Origin: an uncultured Bacteroidota bacterium
GTDB lineage: Bacteria; Bacteroidota; Bacteroidia; Chitinophagales; Chitinophagaceae
Reading direction: 5' to 3'
DNA length: 64,000 nt
NCBI GenBank assembly: GCA_903906365.1
Contig: CAIVKC010000069.1
Location: forward strand, 1 to 64,000
Shown here: piece after piece, positions 8,350 through 16,229 of the stretch
Layout: the number at the start of each line of letters is the position of its first letter
How positions within the stretch are numbered: the first letter of the stretch is position 1
The notes under the pieces: model-generated
Told to the model about the DNA's origin: nothing
Databases searched by the model: none
Seen by the model: only the letters and a program-made list of their open reading frames with translations
Made by a program: the position numbers and the translations under genes

Positions 8350-9708
8350 ATGCCATCTGGAAATATTTTGCTAATTGATGACGAAAGCAAGCTGCGCAGC
8401 CTGCTGAAAAGGATCATTTCCCTGGAGGGATATTCCGTATTTGAAGCCGCAGACATTAAGTCAGCTTTGAGGATTTCCACCAGGGAAGACATTGAGGTAA
8501 TCGTTTGTGACGTGAAACTCCCCGATGGCAACGGCATCGACTTTACACGAACCATTAAAAACAAACTGTCAGCCGTTGAAATCATACTTTTGACCGCATT
8601 TGGCAACATTGCGGATGGCATCCTGGCCATGAAAAGCGGGGCTTTTGATTACATTACCAAGGGGGATGACAATCATAAACTGGTGCCCTTGATTGACCAT
8701 GCCATGGAAAAGGCCAGGTTGCAAAAAAGGGTAAAACAGTTGGAAAAACAGGTAACACAGGCCTTTAGTTTTGACCATATCATTGGAGAGTCCGCGATCA
8801 TACGAAGTACCATAGAACTTGCCAGAAAAGTCGCCTCCACAGACACGACGGTTTTGTTATTGGGAGAAACAGGCACGGGCAAAGAGCTTTTTGCCCGTGC
8901 CATTCATGGCTCAAGCCCCAGGGCGGGTAAGCCTTTTATTGCCCTGAACTGCAGTTCTTTTTCCAAACACCTGCTGGAAAGTGAAATATTCGGGCATAAA
9001 CATGGTGCCTTCACCGGGGCGGTAAAAGACAAAAAGGGTTTAATTGAGGAGGCCCACGGAGGAACCCTATTCATGGATGAAATTGGGGAAATGCATATTG
9101 ATCTCCAATCCAAATTACTCAGGGTCCTGGAAACCAAAGAATTCATTAAGGTCGGTGATACAAGCTCCACCAAGGTGGATGTTCGGTTCATTTCAGCTAC
9201 CAACCGTGACCTAAGGGAGGACATCAAATCAGGTAAATTCAGGAGTGATCTTTATTACCGGTTACATGTTTTTACCATTTCGATGCCCCCCCTCAGGGAA
9301 AGGAAAAGGGATATCCCCTTGATTGCGAACTATTTTCTGCAATTGTTCGCCAAAAAGATGAATAAGAATATTATGGGAATGAGCAGCGGGTTTCTGCGTT
9401 ATCTGGAAGATCAGTATTGGAAAGGAAACATCAGGGAGTTGAAAAATGTGATTGAAAGAGCTGTTATTCTCTCAGACCAGGAGATGCTTCAGGTAGAGGA
9501 CCTTCCTTTTGAGTTTCAATTAGTTCAGCATGAAAACAACCATTCCCTATCCCTGCTCGATCTGGCCTCTGTAGAAAAAACCCATATCCAGCGTATCCTG
9601 CACTTCACCAAAGGCAATAAGGCGGAGGCGGCCCGGTTGCTCAATATTGGCCTGACGACCATTTATCGAAAAATGGAAGCCTACGGGATCCGGTATCCAC
9701 CTGAATAA
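8350..9708 (+). CDS. Sigma-54-dependent response regulator (NtrC/AtoC type), copy 2
   Basis: The 452 residues repeat the plan of the regulator at 3631: receiver with D10/D11, phospho-acceptor D54 and the ITKGDD lysine; AAA+ domain with GETGTGKE, GAFTGA and GGTLFMDEIGEM; Fis-type helix-turn-helix ending NIGLTTIYRKMEAYGI. ATG 8350 is chosen; a TTG two codons earlier is also in frame. The gene is the last before the kdp region. Standard KdpE, an OmpR-type regulator, is absent from the window, so I infer that this protein replaces it and activates the sigma-54-like promoter at 10137. Helix-turn-helix differences from copy 1 are small, which fits shared or overlapping binding sites. Confidence 0.93.
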   Translation: MPSGNILLIDDESKLRSLLKRIISLEGYSVFEAADIKSALRISTREDIEVIVCDVKLPDGNGIDFTRTIKNKLSAVEIILLTAFGNIADGILAMKSGAFDYITKGDDNHKLVPLIDHAMEKARLQKRVKQLEKQVTQAFSFDHIIGESAIIRSTIELARKVASTDTTVLLLGETGTGKELFARAIHGSSPRAGKPFIALNCSSFSKHLLESEIFGHKHGAFTGAVKDKKGLIEEAHGGTLFMDEIGEMHIDLQSKLLRVLETKEFIKVGDTSSTKVDVRFISATNRDLREDIKSGKFRSDLYYRLHVFTISMPPLRERKRDIPLIANYFLQLFAKKMNKNIMGMSSGFLRYLEDQYWKGNIRELKNVIERAVILSDQEMLQVEDLPFEFQLVQHENNHSLSLLDLASVEKTHIQRILHFTKGNKAEAARLLNIGLTTIYRKMEAYGIRYPPE

Positions 9709-9996
9709 TAGAAGGGCCCCCAAACCTCCTTATTCTGCTGCTGTCATAAATTCCCCGTCCCAATACCCTCACTTGACATTCTAGCCAAAAAAATAAGTTT
9801 ATCCCGTATAATACCCGTAACTTATACCGTCACACTTTTCTGGCCCGGGCAATTTCTCATGGGCTGATTACACGCTTACCATGAAAATGGCCTCTCTGGT
9901 TGCATGGATTTGATAGTGCGCCGGATATAGGATACACCTCTCAGCGACCAAGGGGTGAAGAAAGCGCCTCGTGGGGAGTTGTGTCAAAAAAAGAGT

Positions 9997-10033
9997 CCCT
10001 GCCGAATTGAAAAAGACCCTGCCAATTTGAAAG
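9997..10033. repeat. Imperfect 20-base tandem repeat upstream of kdp (candidate activator sites)
   Basis: CCCTGCCGAATTGAAAA and CCCTGCCAATTTGAAAG start at 9997 and 10017, a period of 20 bases. Their cores, CCGAATTGAAAA and CCAATTTGAAAG, match the pair upstream of the porin. They end about 105 bases before the sigma-54-like element, a normal distance for an NtrC-type enhancer. GACCC/GGGTC arms also flank the second copy. Alternatively, this is the end of a decayed insertion sequence whose termini carry repeated transposase sites. Confidence 0.5.
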
Positions 10034-10136
10034 GGTCCGTCGGGGTATATTCCCCAGGACCGTAAGCACCCCGATCCCCTGAAACCAATGACTGTATTGA
10101 CCTTAGCTATACCCCCCTTGATTATCCCATTACATT

Positions 10137-10152
10137 AGGCATCTCCTTTGCA
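10137..10152 (+). promoter_or_regulatory. Candidate sigma-54 (-24/-12) promoter of the kdp operon
   Basis: AGGCATCTCCTTTGCA has GG at 10138-10139 and GC at 10150-10151, giving the GG-N10-GC spacing. It keeps GGCA and TTGCA of the consensus TGGCACGNNNNTTGCA, nine of twelve fixed positions. It follows a sigma-54 activator gene and a tandem repeat, and precedes the Kdp genes on the same strand. Confidence 0.55.
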
Positions 10153-10258
10153 ACCAGTGTTCCGACAATGCTCCGGGCTTATTGTTCCAACAGGTCCAGG
10201 CATGTAAGAAATTCCGGCGGAACGTATAGAAAGGCATCGTTGGGACTGCCGGTCCGGT

Positions 10259-10277
10259 CGCCTGGCCTAGTCAGGCG
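10259..10277 (+). promoter_or_regulatory. Hairpin in the kdp leader
   Basis: CGCCTG and CAGGCG pair perfectly around a seven-base loop, 19 bases before the first small frame of the operon. No T run follows, so it is unlikely to be a simple terminator. It could protect or occlude the start of the message; no known riboswitch was recognised. Confidence 0.3.
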
Positions 10278-10295
10278 TTCCAGCTATTGACCAAC

Positions 10296-10427
10296 ATGAA
10301 ACACATGCGATTCATGAATCTGGACAAAAGTCATATAAAGGAAAAGCTGGTGGTGGTTCTGGCCTGGTTATGGGCTCTTTCCATGGTATACCTGGTGTAT
10401 ATCAAATTCAAGATGCTATTTCATTGA
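10296..10427 (+). CDS. Small single-span membrane protein (43 residues) ahead of kdpF
   Basis: ATG 10296 opens a 43-codon frame, MKHMRFMNLDKSHIKEKL followed by a hydrophobic stretch (VVVLAWLWALSMVYLVYI) and a basic end. It reads as one membrane helix with a charged N-terminal arm. I do not know a family for it. Support comes from position (first frame after the candidate promoter, two more tiny membrane frames directly behind) and from its membrane-protein composition. Inner ATGs at codons 4 and 7 could also be the start. It may be a Kdp accessory peptide; it could also be chance. Confidence 0.5.
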   Translation: MKHMRFMNLDKSHIKEKLVVVLAWLWALSMVYLVYIKFKMLFH

Positions 10428-10450
10428 AAACAGGACTTAAAACTGAACAT

Positions 10451-10534
10451 ATGCTCACGATACTTCTTTTGCTGGCAGCCTTTATTTGTTTTGCGATATT
10501 TTTTAAATCCATTGATTTCTTCGATAAAATCTAA
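10451..10534 (+). CDS. Tiny membrane protein (27 residues) directly before kdpF
   Basis: This 27-codon frame begins MLTILLLLAAFICFAIFF and ends KSIDFFDKI: one hydrophobic helix and a short charged tail. KdpF starts four bases after its stop codon. The size and pattern resemble KdpF itself, so it may be a second KdpF-like stabilising peptide of the KdpFABC complex. It is below the length normally annotated. The start, stop and tight spacing support a real gene, but the function is inferred. Confidence 0.6.
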   Translation: MLTILLLLAAFICFAIFFKSIDFFDKI

Positions 10535-10538
10535 ACTC

Positions 10539-10616
10539 ATGACTATTTTATTCATTTTATCCATCCTGGTATTCCTATACCTGTGTTACGTTCTGGTAAA
10601 ACCCGAAAAATTCTAA
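10539..10616 (+). CDS. kdpF: Potassium-transporting ATPase subunit F
   Basis: The 25-residue protein MTILFILSILVFLYLCYVLV-KPEKF has the KdpF form: one transmembrane helix ending in a short KP-containing tail. In known Kdp systems KdpF is a lipid-like peptide that stabilises the KdpABC complex in the inner membrane. It precedes kdpA by 75 bases, the usual gene order. It is too short for most gene finders. Identification rests on size, sequence pattern and position. Confidence 0.85.
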   Translation: MTILFILSILVFLYLCYVLVKPEKF

Positions 10617-10691
10617 CCGTACAGGAAAGCCGGGAAATTATTCCGGTAAGTTTTAATTATACAACCATTTACAGTTTTTCAAATCCTAGTT

Positions 10692-12392
10692 ATGAATACA
10701 GAACTTATAGGGGTCGCGTTAATGTTTGTAGCAGCCATTTTACTGGCCATTCCACTGGGCCGTTACATAGGGAAAGTCTATGAAGGGCATACTACCTGGC
10801 TCGATCCGCTATTCAACCCGCTGGACAGGTTAATCTTCAAGGCCGGTGGCATAAGGCCTGAGAAGGAAATGAACTGGAAACAGCACCTCCTTGCCCTATT
10901 GGTCATCAATGTGGTTTGGTTTCTGCTGGCCATGTTTGTTTTGATGAATATGAACTGGTTGCCGTTGAACCCGGATCATAATCCCTCCATGGGGGCAGAC
11001 CTCGCCTTCAATACGGCAGTCAGTTTTATTTCCAATACCAATATTCAGCATTATTCCGGGGAATCAGCCGTTTCCTACCTGGGTCAGCTTACCCTGATGC
11101 TGTTTCAATTTACCAGTGCGGCCATTGGTATGGCTGCCTGTGCGGTAGTATTTCATGCGATGAAGGAAAGGAGCAGCGAAAAACTCGGGAATTTTTATGT
11201 GTATTTCGTAAAATCCTGCACTAGAATTTTACTGCCTGTTTCCATTTTGGTGGCCATTATGCTGGTATTTAACGGCGTACCCATGACCTTCAAGGGGAAA
11301 GATCAATTCATCTCCATGCAGGGAGACACCGTCCAGGTTAGCCGCGGTCCTGCAGCTGCAATGGTAGCCATAAAACAACTGGGTACAAACGGCGGAGGAT
11401 TCTTTGGAGCCAATTCCGCACACCCTTTTGAAAACCCGACCTATTTCACCAATATGGTTGAAAACATTTCAATTATATTGATACCCATCGCGCTCATTTT
11501 TGCTTTGGGATATGTTTTAAACCGGAAAAGACTGGCCTGGGTTATATTCTTTGTCATGACAATCGGATTTTTGTCGTTCCTATTGCCTACTATGTACTTT
11601 GAGATGAAGGGCTCCCCCGGCATTGCACATATGGGCATATCACAACCCATGGGAAATATGGAAGGAAAGGAAGTGCGTTTTGGCTCGGCCGCTTCAGCTT
11701 TCTGGGGGATCACCACAACAGTAACCTCCAACGGGTCCGTAAACGCAATGCATGACAGTTTTATGCCGCTGTCGGGCATGTTTACGATGCTGGGTATGAT
11801 GGTTAACTCCTTTTACGGAGGGGTGGGAGTAGGTTTTCTTAATTTTTACATTTTCATCATCATTGCCGTATTCATCAGTGGATTGATGGTCGGGCGTACG
11901 CCTGAATTGCTGGGCAAAAAAATTGAAGCCAAGGAAATGAAGATTGCGGCTATGATCGCCCTGCTTCATCCCCTGCTTATTCTGGCCGGAACGGCCCTTG
12001 CCTCCCATCTATACGCAGCAGATCCGAAAGCCTATGCCGGATGGCTTTCCAATCCCGGATACCATGGCTTTTCTGAAATGCTCTATGAATATTCCTCCGC
12101 ATCTGCCAACAACGGGTCTGAATTTGCGGGACTGGGTGCCAATACCCTGTTCTGGAATATTACCGATGGGCTGGTCATGCTGCTTTCCCGCTTCCTTCCC
12201 ATTATTGGCCCGGTGGCGATTTCAGGTATACTGGCAAAGAAAAAATACATTCCCCAAAGCGCCGGGACGCTGAAAACAGATACGGGCACATTCGGGATTA
12301 TGGTATTTGCCGTAATCATCATTGTTGCAGCCCTGTCCTTTTTCCCTTCCCTGGCCCTGGGGCCTATAGCCGAATATTTTAGCACGAAATAA
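10692..12392 (+). CDS. kdpA: Potassium-transporting ATPase subunit A (K+ channel subunit)
   Basis: The 566-residue, many-span membrane protein is the K+-binding and translocating subunit of the high-affinity KdpFABC pump. The four selectivity-filter segments are visible: [42 protein letters not shown] and [10 protein letters not shown]. The length equals the family norm. In E. coli it passes K+ through an internal tunnel to KdpB when external K+ is scarce. It follows kdpF and is separated from kdpB by 14 bases, so the subunits are co-transcribed. Confidence 0.97.
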   Translation: MNTELIGVALMFVAAILLAIPLGRYIGKVYEGHTTWLDPLFNPLDRLIFKAGGIRPEKEMNWKQHLLALLVINVVWFLLAMFVLMNMNWLPLNPDHNPSMGADLAFNTAVSFISNTNIQHYSGESAVSYLGQLTLMLFQFTSAAIGMAACAVVFHAMKERSSEKLGNFYVYFVKSCTRILLPVSILVAIMLVFNGVPMTFKGKDQFISMQGDTVQVSRGPAAAMVAIKQLGTNGGGFFGANSAHPFENPTYFTNMVENISIILIPIALIFALGYVLNRKRLAWVIFFVMTIGFLSFLLPTMYFEMKGSPGIAHMGISQPMGNMEGKEVRFGSAASAFWGITTTVTSNGSVNAMHDSFMPLSGMFTMLGMMVNSFYGGVGVGFLNFYIFIIIAVFISGLMVGRTPELLGKKIEAKEMKIAAMIALLHPLLILAGTALASHLYAADPKAYAGWLSNPGYHGFSEMLYEYSSASANNGSEFAGLGANTLFWNITDGLVMLLSRFLPIIGPVAISGILAKKKYIPQSAGTLKTDTGTFGIMVFAVIIIVAALSFFPSLALGPIAEYFSTK

Positions 12393-12406
12393 TAAATACC
12401 CAAAAG

Positions 12407-14452
12407 ATGAAAAGAAATATAAATACCCGGTTATTTGAGGCGCCGCTGGTTAAAGAGGCTCTGAAAGAGTCCTTTATCAAACTGGACCCCAGAAAAATGG
12501 TACACAATCCCGTCATGTTTACCGTAGAAATTGGTACAGGGGTTATGCTGGCTGTTTGCCTGTGGATTCTGGGTGGCGAAAAGTCCCAGGGAAGTCTTGC
12601 CTACAACCTGATCATATTCTTTGTCCTGCTGCTGACGCTGCTGTTTGCCAATTTCGCCGAGGCCATTGCAGAAGCCAGGGGTAAGGCCCAGGCAGACAGC
12701 CTGCGGAAAACCAGGGAGGACACCCCTGCCAAAAAGATATTCGCCGTGGGGGAAATTTTTGTCAATGAAGTGAAGGTGGTGCCTTCCTCACAATTAAAGA
12801 AAGGGGACTTCTTTTTATGTGAAGCAGGAGATACCATTCCGATGGATGGGGAGATAGTAGAGGGACTGGCCACCATTGATGAAAGTGCCATTACCGGTGA
12901 GAGCGCCCCAGTTATCAGGGAATCGGGGGGTGATAAATCCAGCGTTACCGGTGGTACCAAGGTACTTTCAGACAAAATAAAAGTAAGGGTTACTACCGAA
13001 CCGGGTGAAAGCTTCCTGGACAAGATGATTGCCCTGGTAGAGGGAGCTTCCCGGCAAAAGACTCCCAATGAAATAGCGCTTACCATTTTACTGGCTGGTT
13101 TTACGCTGATATTCATTATTGTTTGTGTGACCCTGAAGCCCTTTGGCGATTATGCCAATACGCCCATCACCATAGCCGCATTTATCTCACTGTTTGTTTG
13201 TCTTATTCCCACCACTATTGGAGGGCTGCTGAGTGCCATTGGCATCGCCGGAATGGACCGGGCGCTGAGGGCAAATGTTATAACCAAAAGCGGAAAGGCG
13301 GTGGAAACGGCAGGGGACCTGGATACCCTGTTGCTCGATAAAACAGGAACCATTACCATAGGCAACAGAAAAGCCACCCATTTCTGGGCCTCTGCGGGTA
13401 TAGACAGCGCTGCCTTTTTGGAGACATGTACCCTGGCCTCCCTGGCAGACCAAACCCCGGAGGGTAAATCCATAATTGAATTGGCGGGCCTCAATCCCAA
13501 TTCCTTCGAAACAGGCGGAGCCCGTTTCATTGCATTTAGTGCCGAAACCAGGAGCAGTGGAATCGATCTGCCAGGCGGGACAAAAATCAGAAAAGGGGCC
13601 TATGATGCCATCAAAAATATTGCAAGCAGGGCGGGCCATGCATTCCCGGAGGACACGGACCAGAAAGTAAAGGAAATATCCAGTAACGGGGGGACCCCGC
13701 TGGTAGTTAGCCGAAATGAGCAGATCCTGGGAGTCATTGAATTGCAGGACATCATCAAGCCCGGCATTTTTGAGCGATTTGACCGGCTCCGCAAAATGGG
13801 TGTGAAGACGGTCATGGTCACCGGAGACAATCCCCTTACTGCCAGGTACATTGCACAGAAGGCCGGAGTAGATGATTTCATTGCAGAGGCCAAGCCTGAA
13901 GACAAAATGAACTATATTAAAAAGGAGCAGCAGGGAGGAAAACTGGTGGCTATGATGGGTGATGGCACCAATGATGCCCCGGCCTTAGCCCAGGCCGATG
14001 TAGGAGTGGCCATGAACAGCGGGACACAGGCGGCCAAAGAAGCGGGCAACATGGTTGACCTGGACAATGATCCGACCAAACTCATTGAAATTGTTGAAAT
14101 AGGCAAGCAATTGCTCATGACCCGCGGCACGCTGACCACCTTTTCCATTGCCAATGATGTTGCCAAATATTTCGCCATTGTTCCGGCCTTATTTATTGTT
14201 TCCATCCCGGGTTTACAGGCCCTCAATATTATGCATTTGCATAGTCCGGAAAGCGCCATACTGTCAGCGGTGATTTTCAATGCCATTATCATTCCCCTGC
14301 TGATTCCCCTTGCGCTGAGGGGTGTGGCTTATAAACCCATCGGCGCCAGTGCGCTGTTAAGGAGAAACCTGCTGATATATGGCGTTGGTGGTGTCATGAT
14401 ACCCTTTGGAGGCATCAAATTAATTGATTTGCTGGTTAGTCTCTGGTTTTGA
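12407..14452 (+). CDS. kdpB: Potassium-transporting ATPase subunit B (P-type ATPase)
   Basis: The 681-residue P-type ATPase subunit supplies the energy for KdpFABC. Visible motifs are the actuator loop [14 protein letters not shown], the intramembrane [11 protein letters not shown], the phosphorylation site DKTGTIT with D311 as acceptor, and the hinge [24 protein letters not shown] serine of this type is the site of inhibitory phosphorylation in E. coli KdpB; its serine is kept here. The length is normal and no active-site residue seems to be missing. Confidence 0.97.
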   Translation: MKRNINTRLFEAPLVKEALKESFIKLDPRKMVHNPVMFTVEIGTGVMLAVCLWILGGEKSQGSLAYNLIIFFVLLLTLLFANFAEAIAEARGKAQADSLRKTREDTPAKKIFAVGEIFVNEVKVVPSSQLKKGDFFLCEAGDTIPMDGEIVEGLATIDESAITGESAPVIRESGGDKSSVTGGTKVLSDKIKVRVTTEPGESFLDKMIALVEGASRQKTPNEIALTILLAGFTLIFIIVCVTLKPFGDYANTPITIAAFISLFVCLIPTTIGGLLSAIGIAGMDRALRANVITKSGKAVETAGDLDTLLLDKTGTITIGNRKATHFWASAGIDSAAFLETCTLASLADQTPEGKSIIELAGLNPNSFETGGARFIAFSAETRSSGIDLPGGTKIRKGAYDAIKNIASRAGHAFPEDTDQKVKEISSNGGTPLVVSRNEQILGVIELQDIIKPGIFERFDRLRKMGVKTVMVTGDNPLTARYIAQKAGVDDFIAEAKPEDKMNYIKKEQQGGKLVAMMGDGTNDAPALAQADVGVAMNSGTQAAKEAGNMVDLDNDPTKLIEIVEIGKQLLMTRGTLTTFSIANDVAKYFAIVPALFIVSIPGLQALNIMHLHSPESAILSAVIFNAIIIPLLIPLALRGVAYKPIGASALLRRNLLIYGVGGVMIPFGGIKLIDLLVSLWF

Positions 14453-14487
14453 AAAACAGACCTGATAACCCATTAAAATATTAAATC

Positions 14488-15051
14488 ATGAAACAAATTA
14501 TTTTACCTGCGCTCCGGATCACACTGGTAAGCATCGTTCTTTTTTGCGGAATCTACACCATGGTCATTTGGCTGTTTGCACAATTCAGCCCGGCAAAAGG
14601 GGAAGGGGAAACGATATCTGTCAATGGAAGGACGGTCGGTTATTCACTGGAAGGCCAGCAATTCAATCAGGACCAATATTTTTGGGGCAGGCCTTCAGCT
14701 GCAGGATACAATGCCGCCGGCAGCTCGGGGAGCAACAAGGGTCCGGGCAATCCGGACTTTCTCAAAGACATACAGTCCAGGATTGACAGCTTCCTGGTGC
14801 ATAACCCAGGAACAGCTAAAAAAGATATTCCTTTTGAACTGGTTTCAGCCTCTGGAAGCGGTTTTGACCCTGACTTGTCGCTGGAGGCTGCCTCCATTCA
14901 GGTTCCGAGAATCGCCAAAGCCAGACATCAAACCATAGACAGGATCAAAGCCCTGGTGGAAAACCATTTTCAGCAGCCATTGTTACTCTTGTTGGGCCCC
15001 GGCAGGGTAAACGTTCTTCAGCTGAATGCGGACCTTGACAAACTCAGATAA
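14488..15051 (+). CDS. kdpC: Potassium-transporting ATPase subunit C
   Basis: This 187-residue protein has one N-terminal membrane helix (IVLFCGIYTMVIWLFA) and a periplasmic domain with the KdpC signature FNQDQYFWGRPSAAGYNAA and the GPGNPDFL segment. KdpC is needed for assembly and function of the KdpFABC complex, although its exact mechanistic role is debated. It starts 35 bases after kdpB and completes the transporter genes. Confidence 0.95.
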   Translation: MKQIILPALRITLVSIVLFCGIYTMVIWLFAQFSPAKGEGETISVNGRTVGYSLEGQQFNQDQYFWGRPSAAGYNAAGSSGSNKGPGNPDFLKDIQSRIDSFLVHNPGTAKKDIPFELVSASGSGFDPDLSLEAASIQVPRIAKARHQTIDRIKALVENHFQQPLLLLLGPGRVNVLQLNADLDKLR

Positions 15052-15104
15052 ATTAGGTTAATATCGTTGATTCATCTTAGATTTAAAACCAGATTTTCCA
15101 TGTC

Positions 15105-16229
15105 ATGGCTGACCGAGACCAAAATGTACAGCACTTCCTGCAACTGATCCGCCAGTCAAGGCGGGGTAAATTCAAAATATACATAGGCATGAGTGCCGGG
15201 GTAGGCAAAACCTTCAGAATGCTTCAGGAAGCCCATACCCTGTTGAGAAACGGAGTGGATGTAAAGATTGGCTATATAGAGACCCACAACCGGGAGGAGA
15301 CCAAGTCCCTGCTGGAAGGATTGCCGGTAATACCCAGAAGAACCCTTTTTTACAAAGGCAAAGAACTCGATGAACTCGATGTACAGGCCGTACTAAATCT
15401 CCATCCCGAAGTAGTAATCATCGATGAACTGGCCCATTCCAACATTGAAGGCAGTAAAAATGAAAAGCGCTGGCAGGATGTGATGGAAATTCTGGACGCC
15501 GGTATAAATGTAATCAGTGCCGTAAATATCCAGCACATAGAAAGCCTTCACAAGGAAGTAAAGGCCATTACAGGCGTTGACGTGTCTGAAAGGATTCCCG
15601 ACAGTGTCCTGAAGGAAGCGGATGAAGTGGTTAATATCGACCTGACGGCTGATGAGCTTGTTACCCGCCTGAAGGAGGGCAAAATATACACTTTGGACAA
15701 AATCCAGATTGCGTTGAAGAATTTCTTCCAGTCGGAAAAAATCCTCCAGCTGAGGGAATTGGCCTTAAAGGAGGTGGCCTCCCAGGTGGAGAGAAAAATT
15801 GAAACGGAACTACCCAGGGGGACCCATCTGCGTGCCGAACGATTTATGGCCTGCATCAGCAGTAATTATGAAATTGCCACCAAAGTCATTCGAAAAACAG
15901 CCAGGCTTGCCAGCTATTACCATTCAAAATGGTTTGTCTTATATGTCCAAACCCCAAAGGAGCATGGAGACAGGATAGGGCTGGCAGCGCAAAGGCATTT
16001 AATAAACAACTTCAAACTGGCTACCGAATCAGGCGCCGAGGTGCTGAAAATAAAACAATCCAATATTGCCAAGGCAATCATCGAAATTGCCGAACAAAGG
16101 GAAATCACAACCATTTGCATCGGCAAACCGCATCTTAATTTATTCAGTGTAATTTTGAATACGGCCGTTTTCAATCAACTTTTAAAAAAGCTATCCGCAT
16201 CAGATATTGACGTGGTAATTTTATCTTAG
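15105..16229 (+). CDS. kdpD: Short KdpD: N-terminal sensor domain plus USP-like domain, no kinase
   Basis: The 374 residues match only the cytosolic N-terminal half of KdpD. They contain the KdpD domain with Walker A GMSAGVGKTF at 28-36 and the Walker B-like VVIIDELAHSN, then a universal-stress-protein-like domain from about residue 245 (RFMACISSNYEIATKVIRKT). There is no membrane segment and no histidine-kinase domain. The kinase is the next gene, whose ATG directly follows this stop codon. In full-length KdpD this half binds ATP and tunes the kinase. I infer that it acts here in trans on the partner kinase. This is a natural split, not a truncation, because both halves are complete. Confidence 0.9.
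   Translation: MADRDQNVQHFLQLIRQSRRGKFKIYIGMSAGVGKTFRMLQEAHTLLRNGVDVKIGYIETHNREETKSLLEGLPVIPRRTLFYKGKELDELDVQAVLNLHPEVVIIDELAHSNIEGSKNEKRWQDVMEILDAGINVISAVNIQHIESLHKEVKAITGVDVSERIPDSVLKEADEVVNIDLTADELVTRLKEGKIYTLDKIQIALKNFFQSEKILQLRELALKEVASQVERKIETELPRGTHLRAERFMACISSNYEIATKVIRKTARLASYYHSKWFVLYVQTPKEHGDRIGLAAQRHLINNFKLATESGAEVLKIKQSNIAKAIIEIAEQREITTICIGKPHLNLFSVILNTAVFNQLLKKLSASDIDVVILS

Larger units (their letters stand above)
9709..10295. other. 587-base intergenic region upstream of the kdp operon
   Basis: No gene longer than a few codons was found here. The region holds the tandem repeats at 9997-10033, a sigma-54-like element at 10137-10152 and a GC-rich hairpin at 10259-10277. If transcription starts near 10164, the kdp mRNA has a leader of about 130 bases before the first small frame. 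Confidence 0.6.

Noticed and set aside
10081-10295. Riboswitch in the kdp leader
   Set aside because: No c-di-AMP or other known aptamer pattern was recognised; only a simple hairpin is visible.
12601-13116. Long open frame antisense to kdpB
   Set aside because: It lies entirely within kdpB, has a Ser/Ala/Pro-rich composition typical of a shadow frame and shows no family motif.
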